Shown here: positions 44,034 through 52,632 of the stretch, in pieces
How positions within the stretch are numbered: position 1 is the first letter of the stretch
How the letters are laid out: each line of letters opens with the position of its first letter
DNA from: Reyranella sp. CPCC 100927
GTDB lineage: Bacteria > Pseudomonadota > Alphaproteobacteria > Reyranellales > Reyranellaceae
DNA: 64,000 nucleotides
NCBI RefSeq assembly: GCF_007859315.1
Contig: NZ_VOHA01000002.1
Coordinates: 124,001-188,000, forward strand
Direction of reading: 5' to 3'
Translations under genes and position numbers: made by a program
Notes under the pieces: model-generated
The model's input: only the letters and a program-made list of their open reading frames with translations
What the model was told of the DNA's origin: nothing
The model's database searches: none

Positions 44034-46060
44034 CACGCTCTCCGCGATTGCGGAGCGAATTGCTCGGCCTGCTCGACGATCTCGCGCATTGTATCCAGCG
44101 CTGGACTAAGCCGATTCTGCAAGTCACGCACGTGTCCGGACATGCCCTGGACAGCCTTCTCGACATTCTCGGTATAGAGATCGAAAGCCTGGCCGAGCTT
44201 TCCATCCATATCGTCCAGCCGGTCGCCCTGTCCTCGCAATCTCTCCAGCATGACGGTCACGCCGCCGAGGGCACTCTCGATCGCCTTCGCCTCGCTGCCG
44301 AGAATTTCCCGGGCGGCGGCCAGCGCCGATGCGGCAGATTCAGCCGTCGCTTCCGCCGAACGGGAGACCGTGCTCGCCACCTGTCGGGTGCTGTCGGTCA
44401 ACTGTCTAATCGAACTATCCATCCGATCGGCGATGGACTTCACCGGCGTCGCTGCCGTAACCAGCTCGGCTGCTGCGCCCTTGAATGTGCCTGCGGCTTT
44501 CTCCGATGCATCTGCGCCAGCCTTTACGCTATCGGACATGCGCTGCATGTCCGATGCACCTTGATTAAGCTGATTGATCAGAGCCTCGAGCCGCGTTCCG
44601 ATTTCGGCAAGGGGTGCAAGCAATTCGGCTCCCGCCCTTTGCGAGACATCTTCGGCTACCCGTGAGATTTCCGCGCTCGTTCGGCTGAACACCTCCGCGA
44701 CACTCTTGCCAGCATGGCCAATCTGGTCGGCGACCTGCTGGCTGGCAAGCTTCATGCGTTCCTGCGCGGTTTCGGTTCCGGTGCGTGCCGCCGCCTCGAT
44801 CTCCTGCTTGAAGGACGCTGCTGCCCGACGCATGTCATCGGCGGCCGCTGACATCGCCCGCGCGCCCTCGCCGGTATTATCGCGGATACCCTCGAGTGTG
44901 CGGTTCATCACCGACAGGAGCTTTTCCGTACCTTCGTTGAAGGTGCCGCCAGTGACCTCCGCCGTGTTCATCAGCGCCGCACGCAAATCCTCAACCGCCT
45001 GTGCGACGCGTTCGGTCACACCCTCCATTTCGGAGCCGATTCGTCCCGAACTCTGATCGAGCCGGTCAGCAAGGGAGCCGAGCCGGTCGCTCGCATCCGA
45101 GATCTTCTGACTGGCTTCCGAGAGCGCCAGGCCAATAGACCCCGTCAGCTGGCTCGACAGACCGGAAACCATATCTCCGACGCCTTCCGTTCCCATCTTG
45201 CCAACCTTCTCGACAATTGGAGCCATGGCGTCGGCGATGGAGTTCTGGATGGCCGCAGGAAGCTCTTCTCGCAATGGACGGCCGATCTCGGCGACCAGCT
45301 CCATGCCGATCAGACGGAAATGCTCCCGTTGCTCGCGCGTCGCGTTCAGTTGCTCCGCAGCAAGCGCTTCCAAGCTGATATAGGTCAGATGTTTTTCGAT
45401 CGCGCCACACAGATCATGGATGGCTTCTTCCAACCTGCCATAGACAACGCGCAGAAAGATCGTGAAGACAATCGAGCAAAATAGTCCGGTCAACGACATG
45501 ATGAACTTGGCCGACGCTACGGACAGCAACTCCTGCATCGCAGCGCTGTCGATCGCGGCTCGCCCGCCAAGGCTTTGCAGAGCCGCGATCAGCCCAAGGA
45601 AAGTCAGGAACAAACCTCCTGATACGAATAACCCGGGCATTATCCGCCAGGAGCCAACACCAAATCCCAAATCTTCCGGATTGAGAAACGTGGACGGTCG
45701 CACGGCATTTCGAAGAATAATCTTGCCGTCCTCTTCATGAGGGACAAGCGTCTCACGATACTTGTGCCACGCTCTGGCTAGGTTGCGGCGATATCTATTG
45801 CTGCCGCCTTTGTCGATTACTGCGGAAAGCCGGTCTATGTCGCGGCTGAAATCGGCGCCACTCTGGCTGCTTTCTATTTGCCTCGTGAGCCAGGCAACAG
45901 CCCTCTTCTGCCGGTATATTTGTTGGATAAACAGGATCGTGCAGATTGCCAGCAGTGCAACCAATCCTAGAGCGACATATCCTGGAACCTCCTCCCTTAC
46001 CAGAATATTAGCTGCCCAAAGGATAAAGCTGACAGTGGATCGACCAATTTCTTGAAACAC
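44033..46060 (-). CDS. zorA: ZorA: MotA/TolQ-like membrane motor protein with long tail
   Basis: A 675-aa inner-membrane protein of the MotA/TolQ/ExbB family. Transmembrane segments are at about 27-47, 140-163 and 185-208, the last two containing FVSGGLFLTFLGLIAAL and FIMSLTGLFCSIVFTIFL. Residues 215-675 form the very long cytoplasmic tail characteristic of ZorA, alpha-helical, alanine- and glutamate-rich and probably coiled-coil. In type I systems the tail signals phage contact to ZorC and ZorD. The start is GTG 46060, with AGGGGGC upstream. The gene heads the operon; a promoter is proposed at 46111-46139. DNA here is clearly less GC-rich than flanking genes. Confidence 0.9.
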   Translation of the reverse strand: MFQEIGRSTVSFILWAANILVREEVPGYVALGLVALLAICTILFIQQIYRQKRAVAWLTRQIESSQSGADFSRDIDRLSAVIDKGGSNRYRRNLARAWHKYRETLVPHEEDGKIILRNAVRPSTFLNPEDLGFGVGSWRIMPGLFVSGGLFLTFLGLIAALQSLGGRAAIDSAAMQELLSVASAKFIMSLTGLFCSIVFTIFLRVVYGRLEEAIHDLCGAIEKHLTYISLEALAAEQLNATREQREHFRLIGMELVAEIGRPLREELPAAIQNSIADAMAPIVEKVGKMGTEGVGDMVSGLSSQLTGSIGLALSEASQKISDASDRLGSLADRLDQSSGRIGSEMEGVTERVAQAVEDLRAALMNTAEVTGGTFNEGTEKLLSVMNRTLEGIRDNTGEGARAMSAAADDMRRAAASFKQEIEAAARTGTETAQERMKLASQQVADQIGHAGKSVAEVFSRTSAEISRVAEDVSQRAGAELLAPLAEIGTRLEALINQLNQGASDMQRMSDSVKAGADASEKAAGTFKGAAAELVTAATPVKSIADRMDSSIRQLTDSTRQVASTVSRSAEATAESAASALAAAREILGSEAKAIESALGGVTVMLERLRGQGDRLDDMDGKLGQAFDLYTENVEKAVQGMSGHVRDLQNRLSPALDTMREIVEQAEQFAPQSRRA

Positions 46061-46110
46061 TTAGTCTTTGCCCCCTGCGACTCTGCCCCGAAGAGTCTTC
46101 GATGAGAGAA

Positions 46111-46139
46111 AATAAACCAAAGGGCGGTAATGCAATCAA
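46111..46139 (-). promoter_or_regulatory. candidate promoter of the Zorya operon
   Basis: On the minus strand TTGATT (46139-46134), exactly 17 nt, then TTTATT (46116-46111) resemble a sigma-70 promoter. It lies about 45 nt upstream of the zorA GTG start, with AGGGGGC in the leader. Confidence 0.45.
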
Positions 46140-46315
46140 GGGACATATGTGGGGATGGTTGCCAGAAGCTGGAGGCGGCTGGGTTTGTTTGAACAGCGTT
46201 TTGCCTTCGATACGCGGCTCCCTGCCGGGGTCGTCAGGATGGTATGGTGACCGCTTGGGTGCAACGGACCGAGAGCGCAACCAAACAATAGTGCACCTCA
46301 AGCGCGCGGCGAAGC

Positions 46316-46478
46316 TCACGCCGTCAGGGGCTGCCGCAAATGGTCGAAGTGGGCTTGACCGGGGACGGTTGCCGATCAGAGCTCGAGTGTGACGTCGAGT
46401 ATTGCAGAAGCTGAAGTGCTGGCCCAGCAAGATACGCGCCTCGCTGACGCTGTCGCAGGCCCGCAGATAGACTTTTAT
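46316..46478 (-). pseudogene. IS3-family transposase (OrfB) C-terminal remnant
   Basis: Minus-strand fragments match the end of IS3-type OrfB across three frames. VYLRACDSVSEARILLGQHFS (like the family's VYLRAYDSVSEAR...IGRY), then a frame change to HSSSDRQPS (family HSSLDRQTP), then QAHFDHLRQPLTA followed by TGA (family QAYFDHLRQPL). The upstream W-R-S-I-K-Y-E-E is reduced to I-K, indicating an internal deletion. No integrase-core D-D-E remains, so it is dead. It borders the Zorya operon and marks past insertion activity. Confidence 0.75.
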
Positions 46479-47050
46479 TTCGTTCGCCTCTTTTCGTTCC
46501 GTTGTGATGCACCGGATATTTGCCAACAAATGTTCTTGTTGCGTTCGAAAGACCGCCGTCGTTTTATTGCCACTTCCTGTAGACAAGTCCCGCCCATGCT
46601 TCGCCGGCATGGAGTCCGCCCGATGACGTATCGGCCATCACTGGAGATCACTGAGCCCGACATATGAAGATTGTCACTGCCATTGCCACCGCGCTGCCCG
46701 TCGCGCCGGGAACAGCCCTGTCCCCTATTTCCCGATAGCAGGAAGGGGTTAACGGCGTGTGCGTGCTTGGTCCGCGCAGCTTTCCGAACCATCGCGCAGC
46801 TTCGCGCCGCCGACGCAAGAGTGATCGCGGCTGCAGCAAGCCATTGTCATCGTTGCCGAATCCGGCATCACGCTCTTGCCGATCTTCTCGCAGGCGGATC
46901 TCGCACATGTCCGGCATTCCCCGCAAAATCCAGGACACGGGACATGCCAGTCGGGCGGCGGTAAGGCACCCGGCGCGGCGCGCTCAGGACGGCCGGATCG
47001 CGCAGCTTCGTTTGAAGTTCCGAATTGCCATCTCTGTGTTGGAGGACCGC
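46479..47050. other. island edge, no gene recognised
   Basis: About 570 nt with several short open frames on both strands, none with a family match, a good start site or coding character consistent with neighbours. It probably holds insertion debris from the right side of the Zorya island. No tRNA or attachment repeat was seen. Confidence 0.55.
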
Positions 47051-48070
47051 ATGCAGCCCTTGCCACTTCTGCCGACCATGGGTGTCGGCAGCTACGCCTC
47101 GCCCGGTTGGTTCGTGTCCGGCCGGGCGCGCATGCGCGAGGGTGACTTCGGGCCGGCCGACATCGACGAGATGTTCGAGGACGCAACGCGCCTGGCCATC
47201 GCCGATCAGATCGAGGCTGGCCTCGACATCGTCAGCGACGGCGAACTGCACCGCCAGCGTTTCGTCTTCGAGATGTTTCAGCACCTGCAGGGCCTCAAGC
47301 GCGTGGCACCGGGCCGCAAGCTTGGCGTGCCCGGCTACGACATGGCCCCGCACTTCATGGTCGAGAGCGCGGTTACGGCGCCGCGCGGCCTGGGCGTCAT
47401 CGGCGAGTTCCAGACACTGAAGCGCCTGGCACCCGGCCGCCATCTCAAGGTGGCGTTGCCGGGACCGGTGACGTTTGCGGGCTTCATGACGCTCGGCCGT
47501 CACGATGTGGGTGAGACGATCGACGCGCTGATCGGCATCGTGCGTAGCGAGCTGGAGGACTTGGCCGCGGCGGGTGCAGACTATGTCCAGCTCGACGAAC
47601 CGGGCTTGCCGGAGACGCCACTGGGCCTGTCGCTCGACGACTGTGTTGCCGTGATCAATCGTACGCTGGCCGGTTTTGCCTTCCGCCGCGGCGTGCACGT
47701 CTGTTTCGGCAACAATGCCGGCCGCCCCATGGCCGACCGTGACATCGCGCGGCTGATGCCGGGCCTCGTGGCCCTGAAGGCAGACGAGATTTCGCTCGAG
47801 TTTGCCAACCGCGAGATGGCGCAGGTCGAGGTGATGGCCGAGTTGGCACGCCGTTTTGATGTCGCAGCCGGTGTGATCGACGTGAAGAATTTCCGGCTCG
47901 AACCCAAGGAGGCCGTGGCGCAACGGATCGAGCTGTGCCTGAAACATGTGCCGGCAGACAGACTGCGCCTTACCGCCGACTGCGGCTTCTCGGCGCTGCC
48001 GCGTGGACTGGCGCGCCGCAAGATGATCGCCCTTGTCGACGGCGCGCGGATGGTGCGGTCGGCACGATAA
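47051..48070 (+). CDS. MetE-like cobalamin-independent methyltransferase
   Basis: A 339-aa protein corresponding to the C-terminal catalytic half of MetE. The zinc site is visible: His and Cys in GVHVCFGNN (about residue 217-219), Glu in ISLEFA (about 247), and Cys in RLTADCGFSALPR (about 313). The glycine-rich LPTMGVGSYASPGWF opening is the family's N-terminal strand. Full MetE is about 750 aa with two barrels, while short single-barrel forms act on other methyl donors or in core methyl transfer. It may demethylate a catabolic substrate. GGAGG precedes ATG 47051. It is followed by a Bug-type binding protein after 24 nt. Confidence 0.85.
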   Translation: MQPLPLLPTMGVGSYASPGWFVSGRARMREGDFGPADIDEMFEDATRLAIADQIEAGLDIVSDGELHRQRFVFEMFQHLQGLKRVAPGRKLGVPGYDMAPHFMVESAVTAPRGLGVIGEFQTLKRLAPGRHLKVALPGPVTFAGFMTLGRHDVGETIDALIGIVRSELEDLAAAGADYVQLDEPGLPETPLGLSLDDCVAVINRTLAGFAFRRGVHVCFGNNAGRPMADRDIARLMPGLVALKADEISLEFANREMAQVEVMAELARRFDVAAGVIDVKNFRLEPKEAVAQRIELCLKHVPADRLRLTADCGFSALPRGLARRKMIALVDGARMVRSAR

Positions 48071-48094
48071 AAATGACAAAGGGAGGGAGACGTC

Positions 48095-49054
48095 GTGCGC
48101 TTCTTTCGAATGATGATCGTCGCCGTGCTGACGCTGTCAGCGCCTGTCGCTCACGCAGAGACCTATCCCGCCAAGCCCATCCGCCTTGTCGTCGGCTACA
48201 GCCCGGGCGGCGGCAACGATGTCATGGCCCGCATCGTGGCGGCGAAACTGCAGGATCGCCTGGGCCAGCCGGTCGTGGTCGAGAACAAGGCCGGCGCCCA
48301 GTCGATCATCGCCGCCGAGTTCGTCGCCAAGGCGCCACCCGACGGCTACACGCTGCTGGTCGCACCCAGCGGCCCGATGACCATCAACCCGGCGATCTAC
48401 AGCAAGCTGCCTTATGCGCCACGCGATGACTTCGCACCCGTCTCACTGATCGCCGAGTTCCCGCTGCTGCTGGCCGTGACCGCATCGCTGCCGGTGAAGT
48501 CGGTGGCGGAGCTCATCGCCCATGCCAAGACGCGCCCAAACGAGGCGAACTACGCATCGAGCGCCGCGCCGTTCCAGCTCGCGGCCGAACTGTTCAACCA
48601 GAAAACCGGCAGCAAATTCGTGCACGTGCCGTTCAAGGGCAGCGGCGATGCCGTCGCAGCCGTTGCGACCGGCACGGTGATCATGACCATCTCGGATGCC
48701 GGCCCGATCTCGGCCGGCCTGCAGGGCGGCGCGATCCGGGCGCTGGCAGTGACGTCGGCGACGCGCCATCCGGCGTTTGCCGGCGTGCCGACCATGGCCG
48801 AAGCCGGCATTGTCGACATGGTGATCACGCTGTGGACCGGCATCGTGGCCCCGGCCGGCACGCCGGCGCCGATCATCAAGCGCCTGCAGCAGGAGATCGC
48901 CGAGGTCATGCGCCTGCCCGATGTGCGTGAGCGCTATGCCAGCCTTGGTATCGATGCGGTGAGTTCGACACCGGAGGCGTATGCACGCCGCATCGCCGAC
49001 GATATCGCGCGCTGGACGGCCATCGCCAAGGCTGCTGACATCAAACTGAACTGA
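48095..49054 (+). CDS. tripartite tricarboxylate transporter binding protein (Bug family)
   Basis: A 319-aa periplasmic protein. Signal peptide RFFRMMIVAVLTLSAPVAHA is cleaved before ETYPAKPIRLVVGYSPGGGND, the canonical Bug entry with its glycine-rich ligand loop. DRLGQPVVVENKAGAQ, DGYTLLVAPSGPMTINPAIY and VPFKGSGDAVAAV are all conserved. These proteins bind carboxylates and related compounds; the TctAB membrane partners are not here, so it may be an orphan sensor or partner of a distant permease. The start is GTG 48095 with GGGAGGGAGA upstream; ATG 48110 is a weaker alternative. Confidence 0.92.
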   Translation: MRFFRMMIVAVLTLSAPVAHAETYPAKPIRLVVGYSPGGGNDVMARIVAAKLQDRLGQPVVVENKAGAQSIIAAEFVAKAPPDGYTLLVAPSGPMTINPAIYSKLPYAPRDDFAPVSLIAEFPLLLAVTASLPVKSVAELIAHAKTRPNEANYASSAAPFQLAAELFNQKTGSKFVHVPFKGSGDAVAAVATGTVIMTISDAGPISAGLQGGAIRALAVTSATRHPAFAGVPTMAEAGIVDMVITLWTGIVAPAGTPAPIIKRLQQEIAEVMRLPDVRERYASLGIDAVSSTPEAYARRIADDIARWTAIAKAADIKLN

Positions 49055-49072
49055 CGACCATGGAGCCTCTGC

Positions 49073-50152
49073 ATGCCCGCCTTCGATCGTCGTGCCGTGA
49101 TTGTCGGCGGTATCGCGGCACTGGTCGCGCCGGGCGCGCGGGCCCAGCATGAGCAGCACGGACCGCTTTACGAGCGGCTGAACCAGCCCGGGCGAGTCGG
49201 CGAACCCGAGACGGCCGCCACGCAGCGCGTGTACGACAGCCCGGCGCCCAAAGCAGCAACCCAGGGCCGCTGGGTGGCGCGCCAGCCGCTGCCGCTGCCA
49301 CGCAGCGAGATGGCCTGGGCGACGGCACTCAAGGGCCAGATGCACCTGGTCGGCGGCTACGGCGAGCAACGCGTCGATCGGCCCTACCATCACGTCTACG
49401 ATCCCGCCGCCGACAAATGGATCGCCGCCGAGCCGATACCACGTGGTGCCAACCATGTCGGCGTTGCGACACTGGATGACCGGCTCTACGCCATCGGCGG
49501 ATTCCTCGGCCAGAACCATACGCCGCACAACGAGTGCTTCGTCTTCGGCGCCGACGGCCCGAAGTGGTCGAAGATCGCGCCGCTGCCGCAGGCCTGCGGC
49601 GCCATGGCATGCGTCGGTTTCGAGGGCAAGATCCACGCCGTCGGCGGTGCCATCGGCGATGGCTTCGAGAAGCGTCGCTCGATCGACTGGCACCTGGTCT
49701 ATGATCCGGCCGCCGACCGCTGGAGCGAGCGCGCGCCGCTGCCCACCGGAAGAGACCATACGGGAACTGTTGCCGTCGACAACCGCATCCACGTGATCGG
49801 CGGCCGCGTCGATACGTTCTACACCAACTCCCACTTCCACCATACCTACGAGACCAAGGAAGACCGCTGGCGCCTGCGCAACCCGTTGCCCACGGCGCGC
49901 TCAGGCCATGGTGCGGTCGTGCATCGCGGCCGCATCTTCTGCATGGGCGGCGAAGGCGCCAATCGGGTGTTTGCGCAGAACGAGGCCTATGACGTGGCGG
50001 CCGACCGCTGGGAAGCGTACGCCCCGATGGCAACACCGCGCCACGGCCTGGGCGCGGTGGCGATCGGCGACTGGATCTATGTCGCAGGCGGCGGACCGGT
50101 CATGGGCGGCGGGATCCAGAGTGCCGTGCACGAGGCGTTCACGCTCACCTAG
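49073..50152 (+). CDS. kelch-repeat protein, exported
   Basis: A 359-aa beta-propeller. A short export signal (FDRRAVIVGGIAALVAPGARA, Tat-like with RR) precedes five or six kelch blades: examples are HLVGGYGEQRVDRPYHHVYDP, YAIGGFLGQNHTPHNECFVF and HVIGGRVDTFYTNSHFHHTYE, each with the G-G followed by Y and W in the next strand. The exported propeller could bind a ligand or have oxidase-like activity, but there is no copper site as in galactose oxidase. It is 18 nt after the Bug gene and its end overlaps the convergent LysR gene by 8 nt. Confidence 0.85.
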   Translation: MPAFDRRAVIVGGIAALVAPGARAQHEQHGPLYERLNQPGRVGEPETAATQRVYDSPAPKAATQGRWVARQPLPLPRSEMAWATALKGQMHLVGGYGEQRVDRPYHHVYDPAADKWIAAEPIPRGANHVGVATLDDRLYAIGGFLGQNHTPHNECFVFGADGPKWSKIAPLPQACGAMACVGFEGKIHAVGGAIGDGFEKRRSIDWHLVYDPAADRWSERAPLPTGRDHTGTVAVDNRIHVIGGRVDTFYTNSHFHHTYETKEDRWRLRNPLPTARSGHGAVVHRGRIFCMGGEGANRVFAQNEAYDVAADRWEAYAPMATPRHGLGAVAIGDWIYVAGGGPVMGGGIQSAVHEAFTLT

Positions 50153-51092
50153 CACGCCCGGCTGGGCCCGATCGCCGGGCTGCTCGCCGTGGCGCGCCGT
50201 GCCGTTCGTGCGCCGTGGCGAGAAGCCAATCCCGGAACAGCTTGGCACTCGGGCTTGACGGCCTGCCCGACGGCCAGGCCAGCCTGTACGTGCCGCGCTT
50301 CACGGCCGTTTCCCGCAGCGGCGCCACCAGCCGACCGGACGCGATCTCGTCGTGCGCCAGGACGTCGCTTTCCAGAACGATACCGAACTCCTTCGCGGCG
50401 GCCTCGATCGCAACGTGCGATGGATCGATCTGGATGCCCCTGTGACGGCTGTATCCGGTCAGACCAAGCGCGGCAAACCACTGCTTCCAGCTGAACAGGT
50501 TGTCGTTGGTATGAATGAGCGCATGGTCGAGGACATCGGCCGGCGACCGGATCGGCTTGTCTGTCAGGATCCGTGGACTGCACAGCGGCTGGACGACCTC
50601 CTCCAGCAGCGGCGTCGCATGCCCATCGGCCGTGGGCGCATCCGTGTAGAGAATCGCCAGGTCGACGACATCCCAGCTGAAGCCGGCCCGTCCGGTCTCC
50701 GCCGTCAGCCGAACCTCGATACCCGGCTGCTCCTTCATGAAGGCAGGCAGCAACGGCAGCAGCCACTTGCTGGCGATCGACGGCGGGGTATGGATGGTCA
50801 CGACATCGGGTGCACTGGCGTTGGCCACCTCCCGGCCTGCTTCCTCGAGAGTGGCGAGAATGCGCTGCACGCGTTCGTGGTATCGCCGGCCCAGCGCTGT
50901 CAGTTCGACACCGCGGCCAACGCGGGCGAACAGCGCGATGCCGAGAAGCCCCTCGACGGCGGCAATCTGATGACTGATGGCCGATGGCGTCAGGTGAAGT
51001 TCCTGCGCCGCAGCATTGAAGCTCGACAGCCGAGCTGCCGCCTCGAAGGCGATCAGGCTGCGCAGTGGCGGACGGTACGATCTGGCAGGCAT
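50145..51092 (-). CDS. LysR-family transcriptional regulator (GcvA/DgdR-like)
   Basis: A 315-aa regulator. The winged helix-turn-helix is at residues 8-66 (LRSLIAFEAAARLSSFNAAAQELHLTPSAISHQIAAVEGLLG). The co-inducer domain begins near residue 90 (VVTIHTPPSIASKWLLPLLPAFM), as in GcvA-type members. It is divergent from the class III aminotransferase at 51208, an arrangement also seen for DgdR and dgdA of Burkholderia, so it likely controls that gene via 51128-51143. Its 3' end overlaps the kelch gene by 8 nt on the opposite strand. Confidence 0.92.
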   Translation of the reverse strand: MPARSYRPPLRSLIAFEAAARLSSFNAAAQELHLTPSAISHQIAAVEGLLGIALFARVGRGVELTALGRRYHERVQRILATLEEAGREVANASAPDVVTIHTPPSIASKWLLPLLPAFMKEQPGIEVRLTAETGRAGFSWDVVDLAILYTDAPTADGHATPLLEEVVQPLCSPRILTDKPIRSPADVLDHALIHTNDNLFSWKQWFAALGLTGYSRHRGIQIDPSHVAIEAAAKEFGIVLESDVLAHDEIASGRLVAPLRETAVKRGTYRLAWPSGRPSSPSAKLFRDWLLATAHERHGAPRRAARRSGPAGRAR

Positions 51093-51127
51093 TTCGATCA
51101 GGTCCCGACAACAGGTGACAGATTTTC

Positions 51128-51143
51128 ATGAATCGTTGATCAT
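51128..51143. promoter_or_regulatory. candidate LysR box
   Basis: ATGA (51128-51131) and TCAT (51140-51143) frame an 8-nt core, with ATC/GAT also paired inside. It lies between the divergent lysR and PLP-enzyme genes and is the size of a T-N11-A LysR site. Confidence 0.35.
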
Positions 51144-51207
51144 TTCGAGCTTTTTTGCGCCGGTGGTTTGTCGTCTCATCATTTATCTGTTGAGCGGATT
51201 TCGTGAG

Positions 51208-52521
51208 ATGAACGACCAGACCACGCCTCGATCGACCGACGCGCTGCGCGCCGCGGCACGCAAACACCTGCTGTTCTACGGCCGCGACTTCGCCGACGTC
51301 ATCATCACGCGCGCTGCGGGCGCCTACATGTATGACAGCACCGGGCGCGCCATTCTCGATTTCTCGTCGGGCCAGATGTGCGCCACCATTGGCCACAATC
51401 ATCCGGCGATCCGGACGGCGCTCGAGAAGGCGGCGCGCGACGTCATTCATCTCGACAGCACGAAGCTGGCGCCGGCCGTCATCGAACTGGCGGAAGAGCT
51501 CTGTGCGCTGCTGCCGCCGTCATTGCAGAAGGCGCTGTTCCTCAGCACGGGCAGCGAGTCCAACGAAGCGGCCATCCGGTTGGCCAAGCTCCACACCGGC
51601 GGTTTCGAAATCGCGGCGCTGAGCGGATCATGGCACGGCATGACCGCTGGCTCGCAGGCCAGCACCTATGCCTCCGGGCGACGCGGGTATGGCCCCTCTC
51701 TGCCCGGCACGTTTGCGCTGCCGCCGCCCAATGCTTTCCGCTGCCCGATCCGGCACTGTCAGGATCGCTGCACGGGCACCTGTCTCGATGTCGGCTTCGA
51801 ATTGTTCGACGGCTGGAGCGTCGGTGCTGGCGCCGCCGTGATCGTCGAGCCGATCCAGAGCGCCAACGGCATGATCGTGCCGCCCGAGGGCTACCTGAAA
51901 CGGTTGAAACGCTTCTGCGCCGATCGCGGCATGCTGTTGATTTTCGACGAGGCACAAACCGGACTCGGGCGTACCGGATCGATGTTCGCGTTCGAGTCCG
52001 AGGATGTGGTTCCGGATGTCATCACCCTGTCCAAGACGCTTGGCGCCGGCGTTCCCTTGTCCGCCACGATCACCAGCGACACCATCGACGCCGATGCCCG
52101 TACCAAGTCCTTCTCCTTCTACACGTCCCACGTATCGGATCCGATGACCGCCGAAGTCGGCCTGGCCGTGGTTCGTCTGATCACGGCGGAGCGTCTGGCC
52201 GACCGCGCGCGTGATCTCGGCCAGCACCTGATGGCGGGCCTGCGCGAGTTGCAGCAGCGGTTCGAGGTCATCGGCGACATCCGCGGTCGCGGCCTGCTGG
52301 TCGGCGTCGAACTGGTGGAAGACCGCCATTCGCGACGTCCGGCGCACGACCTGATGCAGCGCGTGACCCGTCGCTGCCTGGACATGGGATTGAACATCAA
52401 CAAGGCCGGCGGCCCCAACGCCGTCTGGCGGATCGCACCGCCGCTCACCATAGAACCATCCGAGTTGGATGCAGGGATTGGCCTCCTTGACGAGGCGTTG
52501 AGAGGCTGCGGCGCACGCTAA
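51208..52521 (+). CDS. class III PLP enzyme, 2,2-dialkylglycine decarboxylase-like
   Basis: A 437-aa PLP-dependent aminotransferase/decarboxylase. Similarity to DgdA (dialkylglycine decarboxylase, pyruvate) runs throughout: AILDFSSGQMCATIGHNHPAI, LFLSTGSESNEAAIRLAKLHTG, GSWHGMTAGS, DEAQTGLGRTGSMFAFE, the Schiff-base lysine in TLSKTLGAG (about residue 277) and YTSHVSDPMTAEVGL. DgdA couples decarboxylation of 2,2-dialkylglycines to pyruvate transamination. Four cysteines in FRCPIRHCQDRCTGTC (about 173-188) replace a region that lacks them in characterised DgdA but occurs in related aminotransferases, so DgdA function is likely rather than certain. ATG 51208 is preferred over an upstream open frame. 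Confidence 0.85.
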   Translation: MNDQTTPRSTDALRAAARKHLLFYGRDFADVIITRAAGAYMYDSTGRAILDFSSGQMCATIGHNHPAIRTALEKAARDVIHLDSTKLAPAVIELAEELCALLPPSLQKALFLSTGSESNEAAIRLAKLHTGGFEIAALSGSWHGMTAGSQASTYASGRRGYGPSLPGTFALPPPNAFRCPIRHCQDRCTGTCLDVGFELFDGWSVGAGAAVIVEPIQSANGMIVPPEGYLKRLKRFCADRGMLLIFDEAQTGLGRTGSMFAFESEDVVPDVITLSKTLGAGVPLSATITSDTIDADARTKSFSFYTSHVSDPMTAEVGLAVVRLITAERLADRARDLGQHLMAGLRELQQRFEVIGDIRGRGLLVGVELVEDRHSRRPAHDLMQRVTRRCLDMGLNINKAGGPNAVWRIAPPLTIEPSELDAGIGLLDEALRGCGAR

Positions 52522-52632
52522 GTCCAAGGGCGATGACGGCACCCCGGACGCCCCATGAGATGCCGTGCGGGCATTGCGCGGTCCAGATCATGCATGTAAC
52601 GATCAGGACCGTGTCAGACAGGGGGTAAATCG

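Noticed and set aside
46102-46392. 96-aa open frame upstream of zorA on the plus strand
   Set aside because: Overlaps the proposed zorA promoter and the IS3 remnant; no family match and poor start site.
46008-46610. 200-aa minus-strand frame overlapping the zorA start
   Set aside because: Only a central part matches IS3 OrfB; the rest is out-of-frame read-through. Treated as a transposase remnant.
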